Positions 25,083 to 36,977 of a DNA stretch of 64,000 nucleotides are shown piece by piece. The position numbers and the translations under genes were made by a program. Source of the stretch: Neodontobutis hainanensis (Eukaryota > Chordata > Actinopteri > Gobiiformes > Odontobutidae); assembly GCA_024349245.1 (NCBI GenBank), contig JALDNG010000843.1, positions 45,903 through 109,902 of the forward strand, in the 5' to 3' direction. The notes beneath the pieces were generated by a model. That model was given only the letters and a program-made list of their open reading frames with translations, was not told where the DNA came from and searched no databases. The number at the start of each line of letters is the position of its first letter. Within the stretch, counting starts at the first letter, position 1.

Positions 25083-27254
25083 ATAAAGATGTGTTGATTT
25101 TAATTATGGCTTGTTAATACCCTAAGCTAAATTTACTCTGTATAAGTCACGCTTTCGCTGCGAATTGACGTAAATTAGCAAGTGAATTTTAACTGCCATA
25201 TTATGTCGTAACGGATTAAATTTTGGTAGAAGGGCGCCATTTTGGTGGTTTTGTGAGTTAACAGCAGCCCGCGCTCAAAATAAGGCATTCCTAATCATCA
25301 TTAATTCGATGTTGTTAATTTTTTTCAAAATAATTTTATCATTGCTTTTCTTATAGGATTTAACAAACCAAAATTAACATTTTGTATTTTTAATTTGGCC
25401 CGAATATATTTCTATCTTGAAATGATGTAATTACCAATCTGTGAAGTTTTACAAGAAATATAAAAAATTTAGATATTTATTTTTGATATAATTACAAGAA
25501 ATAGAAAGAATTGCACAATGTTGAACGACGATAGTTTGCGACGCCGAAAATAAACTGCAATTTAAAACAAATTCAATTGAAAGGATCATTAAAAGTATCA
25601 TATAAATTTTCTTAACATTGAACAAAGTATTAATTATGAGAAATAAGAGAAATCTACCCACCAAGAATCATCTCTCATGGTAATAATTACATTTTGACTC
25701 TAGAGCCACAAGACAGCGTATTTACTGAATCCAGATGTGTTGAAACTAAAGTTAACAAGTTTATTTAACGTAAAATCCTTGTTCAAACTCATTAAGATTC
25801 CTATAGCCGAGGTTTTGTTTTGAATCTTTAATTGGAAGAGAAAATTTATGAAATAATTGTTTTACATGGTTTTGCAGGAGACGAAGAAACAGAAAATGAA
25901 CTATTTTTATATCAATTATTTTGGAAAATTTTAATCTTTTAACAACTTAATTTTCAAATGGTTCGCTCGCATAACGTCACTGGGTTTAAGACAAGCGATT
26001 GAGGCTGTATGACAAAATATGAAAATATTCGAATTTAGATGAAGGCGCAGAAAGATGAAAATTTCATCTATTTCCCGTGGCACTCAGACTTGCTTTTTAA
26101 GATACCCTATCGATGAATATTTATTAAAATTATTTAAAAATACGACGCTTAATAAATGGCTAACAAGGTGTAGTTAAGCGGTTGAAAAATTTATGGGTTT
26201 CTCTTCAACGTTTTTATTTGGGTAAGGTAAAACGCCCATTTATACTATGAATTTACAAAATCTACTTTAGAGTTATAGACTACCATTCTATCGGGATATA
26301 TTAGAGTCATTCACAATGATGACGTTCAGTCGAGGAGAAAAGACATTTTGATAAATTGAATGAAAAAATTTTCACCTAACTTTGACACAAAGATGTCTCG
26401 ACTGTAAATGCTGTTAGTGATTCAAAACTGTCTGAAACTGTTGTCTCAATTTTGCTCAGTGAAGATTACTGTTCTTTTAACTTATATAATATCAATAATT
26501 CATACAAAAAACACTTTTAGAAGATTTTAAAAGTTAATGTAGCATTTTTAATCCTTTAACGTAGAATTAAACTTACTTATCAATGCCTAACTACCAAATA
26601 ATTACGCAGAGTATTGTTTCAAGGATTAATTGAAAATAATTGCTGTTAAATAACCACTTTTACGATTTATCAAATGGCGTGGATCTAAAGAGGTAAAAAT
26701 TTAATTGAGTCAAGAAAAAATTTTTTTACTTATTTCGAGAAATAATAACGTATTCATATATACTTTTAGTTTTTATCTCAATGATGAATTTTGGTAGTTT
26801 TTACAATAATATTATTAAATTTAACAAATTTGATAATAAAAAATACCGCGCCCATTATCTACGTGATAAAAGAATGAGGTGCTGAAAAGCGGTTTAATTA
26901 ACCTCAAAGGTACATTTTGGTAATAAAGAGTGTACATAAGAGAAGGTCAACGCCCATGAATTTAGATCCTCTGATACGATAAAAATACTCATGGTGCGTC
27001 TCTTAATGCTTTTGACATAACCGTTTTTTCGATCTTATGTTATAAATTTTTATGATCTCCATGATTAATTATTTTTTTGATAAAAACAATCAATTTGTTT
27101 TTTTTAAACTCATTTACGATTTAATCATTATGTAATTTAATTTTTTTTATTTTCCCTTTATTTTATTATATTTAGTTTGAAAGAGTTTATGATGGCTGCA
27201 AATGTAAAATTAATTAACCATAATTAATAAGGCTCGTTAATCCGAATGGATTAA
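25083..27254. other. Intergenic, nothing supportable
   Basis: AT-rich. The - strand ORF 25449-25664 is mostly hydrophobic low-complexity translation, although a TTTTAAATTGCAG acceptor-like string sits inside it. No recognisable gene or RNA. Confidence 0.3.
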
Positions 27255-27260
27255 AAATAG

Positions 27261-27268
27261 TATATAAG
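27261..27268 (+). promoter_or_regulatory. TATA box for the secreted-peptide gene
   Basis: TATATAAG stands about 77 bp before the ATG at 27345. A GC-rich initiator-like stretch (GACCGCGCGGTTAC) follows 15-30 bp downstream, where transcription would start. The spacing fits a TATA-type core promoter. Confidence 0.55.
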
Positions 27269-27344
27269 CGTGGGTAATTAGAGACCGCGCGGTTACATTG
27301 TTGAAGGAGATTGTCATCAGTTTTTATTTTATATATTTTAAGGA

Positions 27345-28058
27345 ATGAATTTCGTTATTTCATGTCTATTGCTTATTGTCTTGAATATGGATCGTGTATT
27401 GTCCCCTACTGACGATGAGGTATGTTCCTACATTAACGATGCTTTTTTATATAAAATTCCTGGCGTTAACAAGCTATTTTTAGTTTAACATGCTCGTTTA
27501 AGTTTTACGATTTGGCTTTTTTCTAAGCAACGTTTTTGCTTATTTTCACTCGATCTTCAACGAGTCTTGTTTTTTATCTCAGAATGTTAATTTTTCATAT
27601 TTTTTCGTAAATATCATCCTTGTTTCAGAGTATGTCGACACTTCATCTTTTAAACCAATCTATGCAAATTCATTTGTTTTACTGAGGAATTTTTTTGAAC
27701 GTTTCTTTCTCGGATATCTCTTTCGAACTTGTGAATGTAATAAAAGCGACTTTACTGATGCTCTTGTTCTTGTTAATCCTTGCTTCTGTAGTCTTGATAA
27801 ATTATATTTTCCTCTTAATGAATTCAAACTATTGATTGATTAAACAGTCTAACCGTTTTATTAAGCGAGGTTATGACTTATATGTGTGCCCGGGAAGATT
27901 CTATGAAAGAGTCGGGAGGTGTCAACACAATTTCAGCTATTTGCCATGCTGTACTTCATACAAAAACATAAGATACCAAATCGAACTTTTGAGTAACTTT
28001 TTAAGTGTTTTCCCCATCCGATCCTACAGAAGATGTTAATGTTTCAGTGAACTGCTAG
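27345..28058 (+). CDS. Secreted cysteine-rich peptide precursor, three exons (86 aa)
   Basis: Exon 1 (27345-27419) encodes a signal peptide (MNFVISCLLLIVLNMDRVLS) and ends at a consensus GTATGT donor. After a 428-nt intron, exon 2 (27848-28004) is in phase 0. A 25-nt intron leads to exon 3 (28030-28058), ending VSVNC and TAG. The mature part follows a dibasic KR site and reads GYDLYVCPGRFYERVGRC, then a CC pair, then a final C: spacing C-x10-C-x8-CC-x26-C. This looks like a processed hormone or growth-factor-like ligand; five cysteines suggest one could pair between chains. I cannot assign a family. If the last intron is retained, the tail becomes SYRRC. A TATA box precedes it. Confidence 0.65.
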
Positions 28059-31000
28059 TTGGTTTCTTAAGTGCTCCTTGGAAGTGCGAAAATTCTTTTC
28101 GGAAGGTTTTTTGGTTTTAATGAGTTAGATTTTTTGGCAATAAATTTAAAAGAAAATATTTCTTTTTGATTTATGCCTTTAGTGTTTATTCCCAAAATTA
28201 TCTCACTCTGGGGAAGAGGTTAGCTTTAAGGTTTTTGGAATTACTTTTTTTATTTTCTTTTTACTTTAGTTGCATATCTTAAGAAAATATAAATCAGTTA
28301 AAAGTAGTTATCTCGCTTGTTTTAGTTATTTTTGATGGGTTTCCGGTTTATTTATCTTTAACTATGTCAGTATAACTGTCGTTTCCTTTACGTATTCTGA
28401 TGTTTTGATCTCGAGTCTTGCTTCATATTGATGAATTTTCCTTAAATTTTTGTTTAGCTATTTTGTGTTGACACGATTTTATATACGCCTGATAAATGAT
28501 GAAACTTTAGGTTTCCGCGTCTATCATTAAATTTAATAGATTGAAGAAAATTTCAGTCAAGTGCTCAAGGAGATCCCTAATCCCTTCACGAGAAAAGATT
28601 TTAAAAAGGCGGTATAGAAAGTGGTCATCTTAGGGATTTTTTGAACTGGTACCATATTCTTGCTTTTTATCGAATTCTTATGTATGTACTTTATTTTCAT
28701 TTTTTTCAACTGACACGACTAGGTTGGAAGTTCATCTGTCGAAGTCAAAGATCAAGATTATAATCAATGTTGCGAATTTAATAATAAAAAACCGAGACCG
28801 GTATAAATATATTCTAGCAGGAATGTAAGGATGAACTATCATCATTAAAAACCTGGGTAGAAACTAATTTGGTTATCTTCAAAAGAATTATTCTTAGAGT
28901 AAATTTAGGACTTTTCATCAATCCTTCGGACAAAAAGGTGCGGTTAGACCACTACCAAGTGGTGAATATTCACCTCCTAAAGGCGTGCAGAAAAGACGAA
29001 AACAGAAGGATGATTGGCATTAATTGAAAACGATAAAAGTTATTTGATAACTTGTTATTCAAAAATTTTAGTCTTTTGGTTCATTCTTGCATTGAATTTG
29101 ATCTGTTTCCATTTAAAACTGTTTAATGTTCAGTGCGTTCTTGTACAGCTTCTTAGATTCGTTTTAATGTGTTTGATCAAATTAGGGGAATTTTTGGTAT
29201 GAGTTTTTTTGCAAAACTTCAAGGTCCTGCCTAATAGATGCAATCTCCAGTTAAACTACATTAACAATATAAATTAACTTTCTTAGATGTTATAGAAGTA
29301 TTTAATGAAAAGTATTCTATTTTAGTATTTGGGCCTCATTGGTAATCATTCAAAATTTTCTTTGCAATAATTGTATATTATACCTCCCTCGTGTATGTCC
29401 TGATCGCATGATTAAAACAGTCTCAGATGTGGTGCAAAAGTTCCAACCATTGCATACGATGAAAGTCGAATCTGAAAATTATACCACCTCAAAGAGATTT
29501 AATGATTAGTTTAACTTTATTCAGAATGGTCTCAATTTTTAAATTAAATCTTTGTTAATTAAGAAATAAATCGATCGTTTATTGACTGTTATTTTTATCT
29601 TTTCTCTGAATCTTTTTATCCTTCCCAAAATATACTGGTTTCGATCAACTTAATTATCTTAACAATCATCTTTGAAATTCTCGCTTTTATTTTAAATAAA
29701 TCGACTCTGGCAAATTTATTCTTCTGTTTCATATCTATTCAAGCATTTCAAAAAAACAGCCGAATATTTGTAAGATAAAAGGATCCGCCAAGGTCACATT
29801 AGATTTCTCAAAAATTTACACATACGAGTTCCCGAAATCGAGTACAGTTGTACCACAACAAGAAACCATATTTTCCCGCACTTTAAAAAAGTTTTCAATA
29901 AAATTCAAAGATGAAGAATGAGCCGAAGATAGTTCAAATTATGTTGAGCTATTTCAGAGTTCTACCATCAATCCTTTCATGAGGTGAATATGGGAATAAC
30001 CCACGATAAAAATTTGATAAATAACTCCCTTTACGACACAAACAGCCTTCAGGTCTACATGAGCTTCTTTGAAATCTTCGCCTTCAACATATTGTTATTG
30101 AATTTTTAGATACAACGTCTTATAGTGGTTATTTGCCGCCACTTCATGAATATTTCAACTTTTAGAAGCTGCAACAGCCACAACGGCCTTTATCACAATA
30201 TTATATCTTCCCCTGCTGGGTCTACAAACTAATTGAACCCAACTTCTTTGAGAAAATGGAGTTTAGGCGATCATTTTGAGTTTCCGTATCCCGATACTTC
30301 ATAGCATATGCTGCCCTAGCCTCAATTGGGGTGTTTATATTCCTTCACTCAGGAATTAAAGATAATTTTTTCAATGTGTGGGGAAATTGATGCAACAATC
30401 TATCATCTATATTGTATGATAATTAAACCCCAGTATTTATTTTAACCCAATTTGAAATGTATCCCGTTTTAAATATTTTTTATGATAATGTTGATAGTTT
30501 GGTGGTTACTATCAGAGTTATAGCAGTCCCTGAATGACCTTCGAGTTTCTTTGCCAATATTCTTTCCCTTTTATCGTTTCAAGTATTATTGTTCTTTAAT
30601 CTTTAGTGAGTCACCGTGTTCTAGAAGTCACTAGGTTTTCCTCAGTGGCATTTCGAATTACTTCATTTCTTGTGCCTTCATTAATTTTGCCTTACAACGA
30701 TTCTATGTCGCCTTCAATTTCACTTTAAAAGTCTTGGATTATGAATGATCAAGAAATCGCAATTACCGTAGGATGAACTAAAGATTTTTATGTTCATTAT
30801 TGACCAATCAATTATGATGTTTTCGTCGCTGGTGATTTTATCGCGTACCACATGAGTGGAGTGTGATAAGAGATATAAAACTTGTTATTTGTTTAATCTA
30901 AAATTTATACATCAATCTATTCGATAAATTAAAAGTCAGTCTTAAATATATGAAGCTAAAAATTAATTTAATTTTTTTCAAAAACATTATAAATTGATTG

Positions 31001-33025
31001 CAAAAGTTATTAAGTTTGTCGAAAAACGCTTTAAATCAAGTTTTTTTAATCAAAATTAAATTATTGATTTTATTTGCAAATATATTTTTTTAAATACTTG
31101 ATCATTTTAAATTTTACGAGGTCAGAAGTTTATTTGGGATATCTAAAAGAAATGAATGGGTGTTTTATTTGCTTTTATTGTTATTCTGTGGATTGATTGA
31201 AACATCGGTGAAAGTCACCCATTAATAAATTTTCATCACCATGACATGAGTATTTTTAGCTTATATTTATATTTTTTTCATCTTATATCCTGAAGTAAAA
31301 CAGACCATGCATTAGTTTAAATTTGGTTGTTTTTGAATTCAAAAATTTGTCGTACTCTTAATGATTAAACCTGTTGATAATTATCTTCTCATGCACTTAG
31401 CTATTTTAGCTAGTTTAAACGTGTATTTTTTACTTTTAAATCTTACTTAATCACCCAAAAGTGTTTTTTATCTTAATTAAGAGATGAGAACTTTGATAGT
31501 AATCTGAGCCAAATCTTTAAGACGCACATCTCATATATGGTTTGTTCAAAAACTCTATCATTGACCCTAGAAATGTGGAAAGTCGGAAAAATATTTTTTA
31601 TCACTACTAAATCTTGAAATTCGTTCATTTTGTTTTTGATAAATTTACTTAGCTATCAATAAATATAGAGGAATGCTTCGGAAATTCAAACTCTCTGAGC
31701 ATGCTCAAATATATGAAATAGGATGGATTAAACCATAAAAATAAATTTGTATATCGAATTGATTATTAAAACTTTATAATTTGTGCCTATTTGTTAATTT
31801 TATGTTAAAACTAAACATTCATAATAATTACCAACTAGTCTATTTTTAATCATTTACACTTATTCGCCATTAATAAACACAAGTTTTTGGTTTGGAACTT
31901 ACATAAAAATAGCGTTCAACACGGAATAAAGTTCTTTTCTTGATTTTGTGTCAACGGTGAAAAAATTAAAGAAAATAAATTTGATTAATCCTGTGAAGTT
32001 TATTAGTTTCTCGTTTTCTTACATAAACTGTTTTATCTATTTGGCTTAGTCTTTCTAACATATTTTTATTTGGTTTATATTTTAAATTCGAACCACTCAT
32101 ACAACTCTATTTGCACTCGGGTATTGGAATTAAAAACTACAATAGATCTATCTTTAGAGTCATTCTTCTCATATATTATCAGGAAGTTTTACAGAACAAA
32201 CAAATGAGCTCTTGTATTCCACAATAAGGGGACCCTTAATTCTCAATCAATAAACACAAAAATCATTTTTTAAAAATTGAATATCAGCCTCAATGCTTGC
32301 AGGCTCAACGATTTCTGACTTCTATACGAGCTAAAATAATCTAAAATATACACTTTTTCAATTTGTTAAAAAATCAAACTTCAAGAAAATTTAAATTTAT
32401 TTCATTTTTATTTATATTATATGATATACTTTTGAAATAATTACGAAATAACTGAAAACCGTAAACTTGAAAGCCATTAAATCTTAAAGGATATTCCAAT
32501 ATTTTCATATTACCTTTTGAAAAACTACAAGATAATTAAATTCAGTGTTAAATATCTTTCAAACAATTTGATTATGCAATTAAAGTGTTTCGAAATAAAT
32601 ACAATTTCGGAGTGATATCTTAATGAACATAAATGTGTTCTGGAAATTTTTTTTATCTAGGTTGTGTTAAGTATTTTATTTAATCTTCAGGCAACTATAT
32701 AAATTAACTTTAACACGAAAATTAAGTGGAATTTTGAAAAATAAAAAATTTTAAAGTTGTTTTTAAAAGTATTTTATTCACTTCAGAGATTATTTTTCAA
32801 AATAATTTGAAAATTAATATTCTTGGAAAACAAGAAAATGGTTATTAAAAATAAAGTACGAGTTTTTTTCTTCTATTTGAAAAATTATAAATCAGTTGAT
32901 ATCAAATATTAATTAACTTTTGAAAATAAAACAATCTCACTTGATTTTCACGAAGTCTCGTGCGTTTATTCAAAAGAAAAACAATAAATTTTTGCTTTTT
33001 CTAATTTAAATTATTGTTTAATTAA
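28059..33025. other. Unresolved region; GC-richer coding-like patch at 29310-30600
   Basis: From about 29310 to 30600 both strands carry long stop-free stretches. On + they include DRMIKTVSDVVQKFQPLH, a 73-codon frame ending near 29918 and LSQYYIFPCWVYKLIEPNFF; on - they include EGEDFKEAHVDLKAVCVVKG. They do not join convincingly on either strand. The GC-richer base composition itself lowers stop frequency. At least one multi-exon gene is likely here, but I cannot give its structure or strand. A short palindrome ACCACT-ACCA-AGTGGT lies near 28947. The rest is AT-rich. Confidence 0.35.
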
Positions 33026-33413
33026 ATGACAGAATTATCTGACTTAAATGTAAAATATCTTGGTTCAGATATTAATTTTAATTCGTTTTATCAGGAACTC
33101 GATCAAGATTCCGACTTATTTAGTGTATCAGATAAAAATTTAATGGAATTGTTCATTTCTGTTCGTGAAATAATATATCCAAATTGTTTATTTTGCATGA
33201 ATGGCACAGAAGATTTGATTTACATTGGATGTTGCTGTCGTATATTTTATAATAACTATAGGATCGTGTTGTCAGTCATGCTTTGATGAATACATCAAGT
33301 ATTCAAACATGTGTCCAAATTGCAACATGGCTATATCTCACTATTTTCAAAATGTTATTATTTCTATGGAAGACAAAAATGTATACATTTTTCATTTTCA
33401 TTCCATAATCTAA
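33026..33413 (+). CDS. RING-finger protein, two exons with a 22-nt intron (121 aa)
   Basis: Exons 33026-33239 and 33262-33413 join across a 22-nt GT-AG intron. The splice completes a RING-type zinc-binding array: C54-x2-C57, then GCCCRSCCQSC (C69-C71, C74, C75, C78), then C89-x2-C92 in the order MCPNC. The spacing and the CC...CxxC core resemble the RING of RBBP6-type E3 ubiquitin ligases, although the usual histidine is replaced by Cys. The acidic N-terminal half has no recognised domain. A role as a small E3 ligase is inferred. The two halves appear as overlapping frames if the intron is ignored. Confidence 0.7.
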
Positions 33414-33897
33414 AATCACAACAATAATCTTATTTTGAAGGAAAATATGTTTCTTTTTCTATTTATTAAACCCCTATTTCTGCTATAATTATCACCGAAT
33501 TCTTTTCTCACCTCATCCTTGATAGAATAAATACTCTCACCATTATTATATGAAATCAAGCTTTTGAACATCAAGCGATCCTTTCTTAATTTAAAATGAA
33601 TTTTTTCTTAAATTTTAAATTAAACAAATTCCCACCATAAGCTCTTTCTGAAATATTTTAACAAGTGTTGAATATTCTTTTTTGTTATGTTAAACAGTTT
33701 TAAATTAAAATGAGGAATTAAAAAGTTTTGATTATATTTGTTTATAATGATAAATGTAACTAATTCTCGAAGTTTGAATTATTAATTGGCTGTTTTTATT
33801 TTTCATTTTTAAAAACGAAATAGAGACATAAGAATTCGAATTGTTAAATGACTTATTTTTAAACATATTAACAGAATACGCTGTTGATTTTTGCCCG

Positions 33898-35651
33898 ATG
33901 TATTTTACTTGGAACATTTTTGATATTTTGAAACATAATAATGCAAATATGAGAAAATTTCATCCCCGTAAAACAGCTTTAATGTGTTTTATATGTCATT
34001 ATTTTTTTCCTAAAAGTTATTTTTGTTTTATATGTAAGATGTAAAATTTAGGATTTGAAACATAAAATTGGGTTTCAAAACATGAAAAACAACAAGCTTG
34101 GACACAATAATGGGATTATTAATGATTTAGACAAACATATTTGGAACACATTTCATAATAATATAATAGAAGTTAGGACAAATCTCAGTATTTGAAATTT
34201 TTATAATTTTTCAAAGATGAATGCATAGAACACTTGAAAAATAACAAAAAGTCGAACTTTAAAGGTAAACAACCATTTTCAATAAAATCTTGTGATCAAT
34301 TTATTGAAAAATAAAAATAATAAATTTGAGAATTTAAACGATGCATAGAGTTTTCAGAAGATTTAACTGTGCATAGAGAGGCTTCTCCAGAGGACTACGA
34401 TAAAATTACTGTTAAGGTAAAATATCAACTTTAGAATACATTACACGAACCAGAAATTAAAAGAAATCGAGAATCCTATGTATTTGGTAGTTTAAAACTG
34501 AGAAATTTTTCAATTCACAAAGAGAATCAGAGGATGATCGTAACATTGATGTTTTATCATTTAGAGTTTAATTTGGATGTTTTGAATGATCTCAACTTAT
34601 CAAATAAAAAAGCGAACTTTGATAAACATATAAAAGATAATTGTGAAGTAATATTTTTAAAATAATTGAAGTATGACTTCGAATCCAAAGAGAACTTCAA
34701 ACGCATCCATGAAATTATCAACACAGAGAAGTTTAACAAGAACGAAAGTGTTCTAAGCTTCACTAATTTCTAGAGATTAAATCACATCATAATCAAAGAA
34801 AATATCTTTGATAGGGATTGCGATGTTTTTCAAGAACCGATTTTTCATTCAAAGAATAAACTAGATAACACTGGCTGTTGTTTTGTATCCTTCATTACTC
34901 ACACTCAGTTGATTAATCAATCTACTTATGAGAATGAAAAGTTCAAAGTATGTGTTTTTTATGCATTTGTAGTTGAAGAATTCGTCTGATGCCACACAAC
35001 ATAATTTCAAATCAAATGATAGCTTGAACTCATTCGCAGAAAAAAATATAAATGTAATTCTGTTGTATAATGAATGACTTCAAGATTTTACGATAATCAT
35101 CTTTTTAAAGCTGAGAATATATTATCGGACAATAGCGAAACAATCTTGAATGAAAAATTCGAGGGTTACCCGTGTTCTGTAAATATATATATGTTGATTA
35201 TCTGGTAAATGAAGACAACGAATATTCTCTTAAAGACGAACTGTTGAAAGTTGGAATCGACAAAAATCTAATTGTAAACTGCCTGGCTGATCTTGAAATT
35301 GAATTGAAGAATGGTATGTATGATTTAATGAAAGAAGATTTATGCGATGAAAATGATTATTCTGATCAGAATAAAAAATCTCGGGAAATATATGTCCCTT
35401 GTGACAATAACTCGGTGAAAAATGAATTTCAAGTATCTAATGAAAATGACGAATCTGAAAAACATTGGATGAGGAAGTTGCAAGGAAAAAGGGATACAGC
35501 CACTTCAATTGACTTTAACACAAATAGAATAATTACAAAAGGGATAAGTTTTCGTGGTTGTTCTTACAATGTTTTACATGGTCAGAAGAACTTTGAAATT
35601 GATGGAGGAATCAGGTTTCATATGTTATACGATTGTATTTTTCGGATTTAG
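33898..35651 (+). CDS. Large Asn/Lys/Glu-rich protein with about 12 microintrons
   Basis: A chain of exons on + joins with GT-AG gaps of roughly 22, 27, 29, 66, 24, 23, 25, 24, 24, 25, 23 and about 41 nt. For example, the gap at 34648-34671 removes a TAA, and another ending at 34773 removes a TAG. The last exon (from about 35208) runs 140-odd codons to the TAG at 35649-35651. The product is hydrophilic and acidic-basic, rich in Asn, Lys, Glu and Asp (HNNGIINDLDKHIWN, KKANFDKHIKDN, NENDESEKHW), suggesting an extended or coiled scaffold. No domain recognised. The first ATG is uncertain; the frame is open upstream to an acceptor near 33873. Ignoring the introns makes it look like a pseudogene. 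Confidence 0.6.
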
Positions 35652-36496
35652 AAAACATTTTTTAATTTTTGTAATTTATAGATATGTTAATTTGATTTCT
35701 CTCAAACTTTGCTTTTGTTAAACAATGGAATAAATTTAAAAGAGGGCGATTTTTTATTCAACGGCGGTTGTGTAAAACAAGAAATGAAAATTTGTAAAGT
35801 GTCCTTTAATTTGTATTTTAAAAATCTTTTTTTGTTTTACATTTTTAAAATCTCAACCATTAATTATGTTGTGCAATAAATATTTTATGGATGGAATTAA
35901 ATAATTTTTCGATTTTTGTTTGAACACTTTATTTACACTATTAGAGTTGAAAAATCCTGATATATGGTGTGATTTCAACATGTCACCAAATATCTTACTA
36001 TGATGTGAAGAAGATGTTTAAAAATCATATGATTTTCCGTGAGATTATCACTGGCACTTTATAAAAGATCTCAAAATCTGCACGTGAGAAAAATATTCGA
36101 GGTCAAAATGTCCTTTTAAAGAGATTAATAATAAAAAAACACTCTTTAATTTACTTTATTAGATTTTAACCATTTTTAACAGGAGTGGAAATGGCTATAT
36201 TCAAATGTTAATTTCTTTTTTCTTTCTAATGTTTAAGTTTTTAATTGAGCATATAATAGTTAAAATATAAATGGTTTCCAACTATATAAAAATGTATATC
36301 GCTTATTTTAAAATATATTATTAAATTTAAGCGGAACTTTCTTTTTATAAATTTTGAAAGTTAACTTTTTGCATCGACAATATTATCATACGCTGTTTAA
36401 TTTATTTGAAGCGAACAATTTAAATACTTTATTTTTAAGACGTTCTAATTAATAATATTTTTGGGTTTTAATATCTTTGGAAAATTAAACTAAAAT
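35652..36496. other. Intergenic, nothing supportable
   Basis: Very AT-rich with many stops. Likely the 3' flank of the long gene at 33.9-35.7 kb. Confidence 0.4.
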
Positions 36497-36526
36497 TTGA
36501 CCATTCGATGCTTCCTGGAGGTGACA

Positions 36527-36721
36527 ATGAAACAACACGGTCTCTATATTTGTTACATATATCAGATACGAATCAATCATGTATTATGCCCTAAAATCTT
36601 CATTTCAAGTTACATTAAATGGGACGAGATTTTTTTCGAAAAGTTGAATTTTGCCAAAATTACAAATGAACTTAATTCCCATTCATTTTCTTTCACAGTG
36701 GAATCAGACCATTTCTTTTAA
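36527..36721 (+). CDS. Possible small protein (64 aa)
   Basis: An ATG frame (MKQHGLYICYIYQIRINHVL...) ends at TAA 36719-36721 with varied codon use (KWDEIFFEKLNFAKITNELN). It is open upstream to a TTG at 36497. A second coding-like frame begins 70 bp downstream. No family and no confirmed splice. Confidence 0.35.
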   Translation: MKQHGLYICYIYQIRINHVLCPKIFISSYIKWDEIFFEKLNFAKITNELNSHSFSFTVESDHFF

Positions 36722-36794
36722 AATTAAACGCACTTAATTTAACCCATGTCTTTAAAGATAGATTTTAATTAACTTATTTTAATTATCCTTGATA

Positions 36795-36977
36795 TTTCCA
36801 GAATTAAAACAAACTTGCTCTTATAAATCATTTTTATTTCCAACAGTACCATTTAAATTTGACATGTCATGTAACACTGGATATTTTCTTGATTCTACCC
36901 TTCGCATTCCCAACATTATTCCTTCGTGTAGAATCCTCCAATCCTTTAAATTCTATTTAACCACTTTTGCTCAGTAA
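36795..36977 (+). CDS. Possible exon (61 codons)
   Basis: The frame follows an acceptor-like TTTCCAG near 36801 and reads KQTCSYKSFLFPTVPFKFDM, then CNTGYFLDSTLRIPNIIPSC, to a TAA. Four cysteines. It could be the next exon of the frame at 36.5 kb, but the phases I tried do not match. Confidence 0.3.
   Translation, partial: FPELKQTCSYKSFLFPTVPFKFDMSCNTGYFLDSTLRIPNIIPSCRILQSFKFYLTTFAQ

Noticed and set aside
30240..30360. In-frame TGA that would read as Trp, suggesting a mitochondrial insert
   Set aside because: No recognisable mitochondrial protein appears, and the opposite strand is equally open; code reassignment is not needed.
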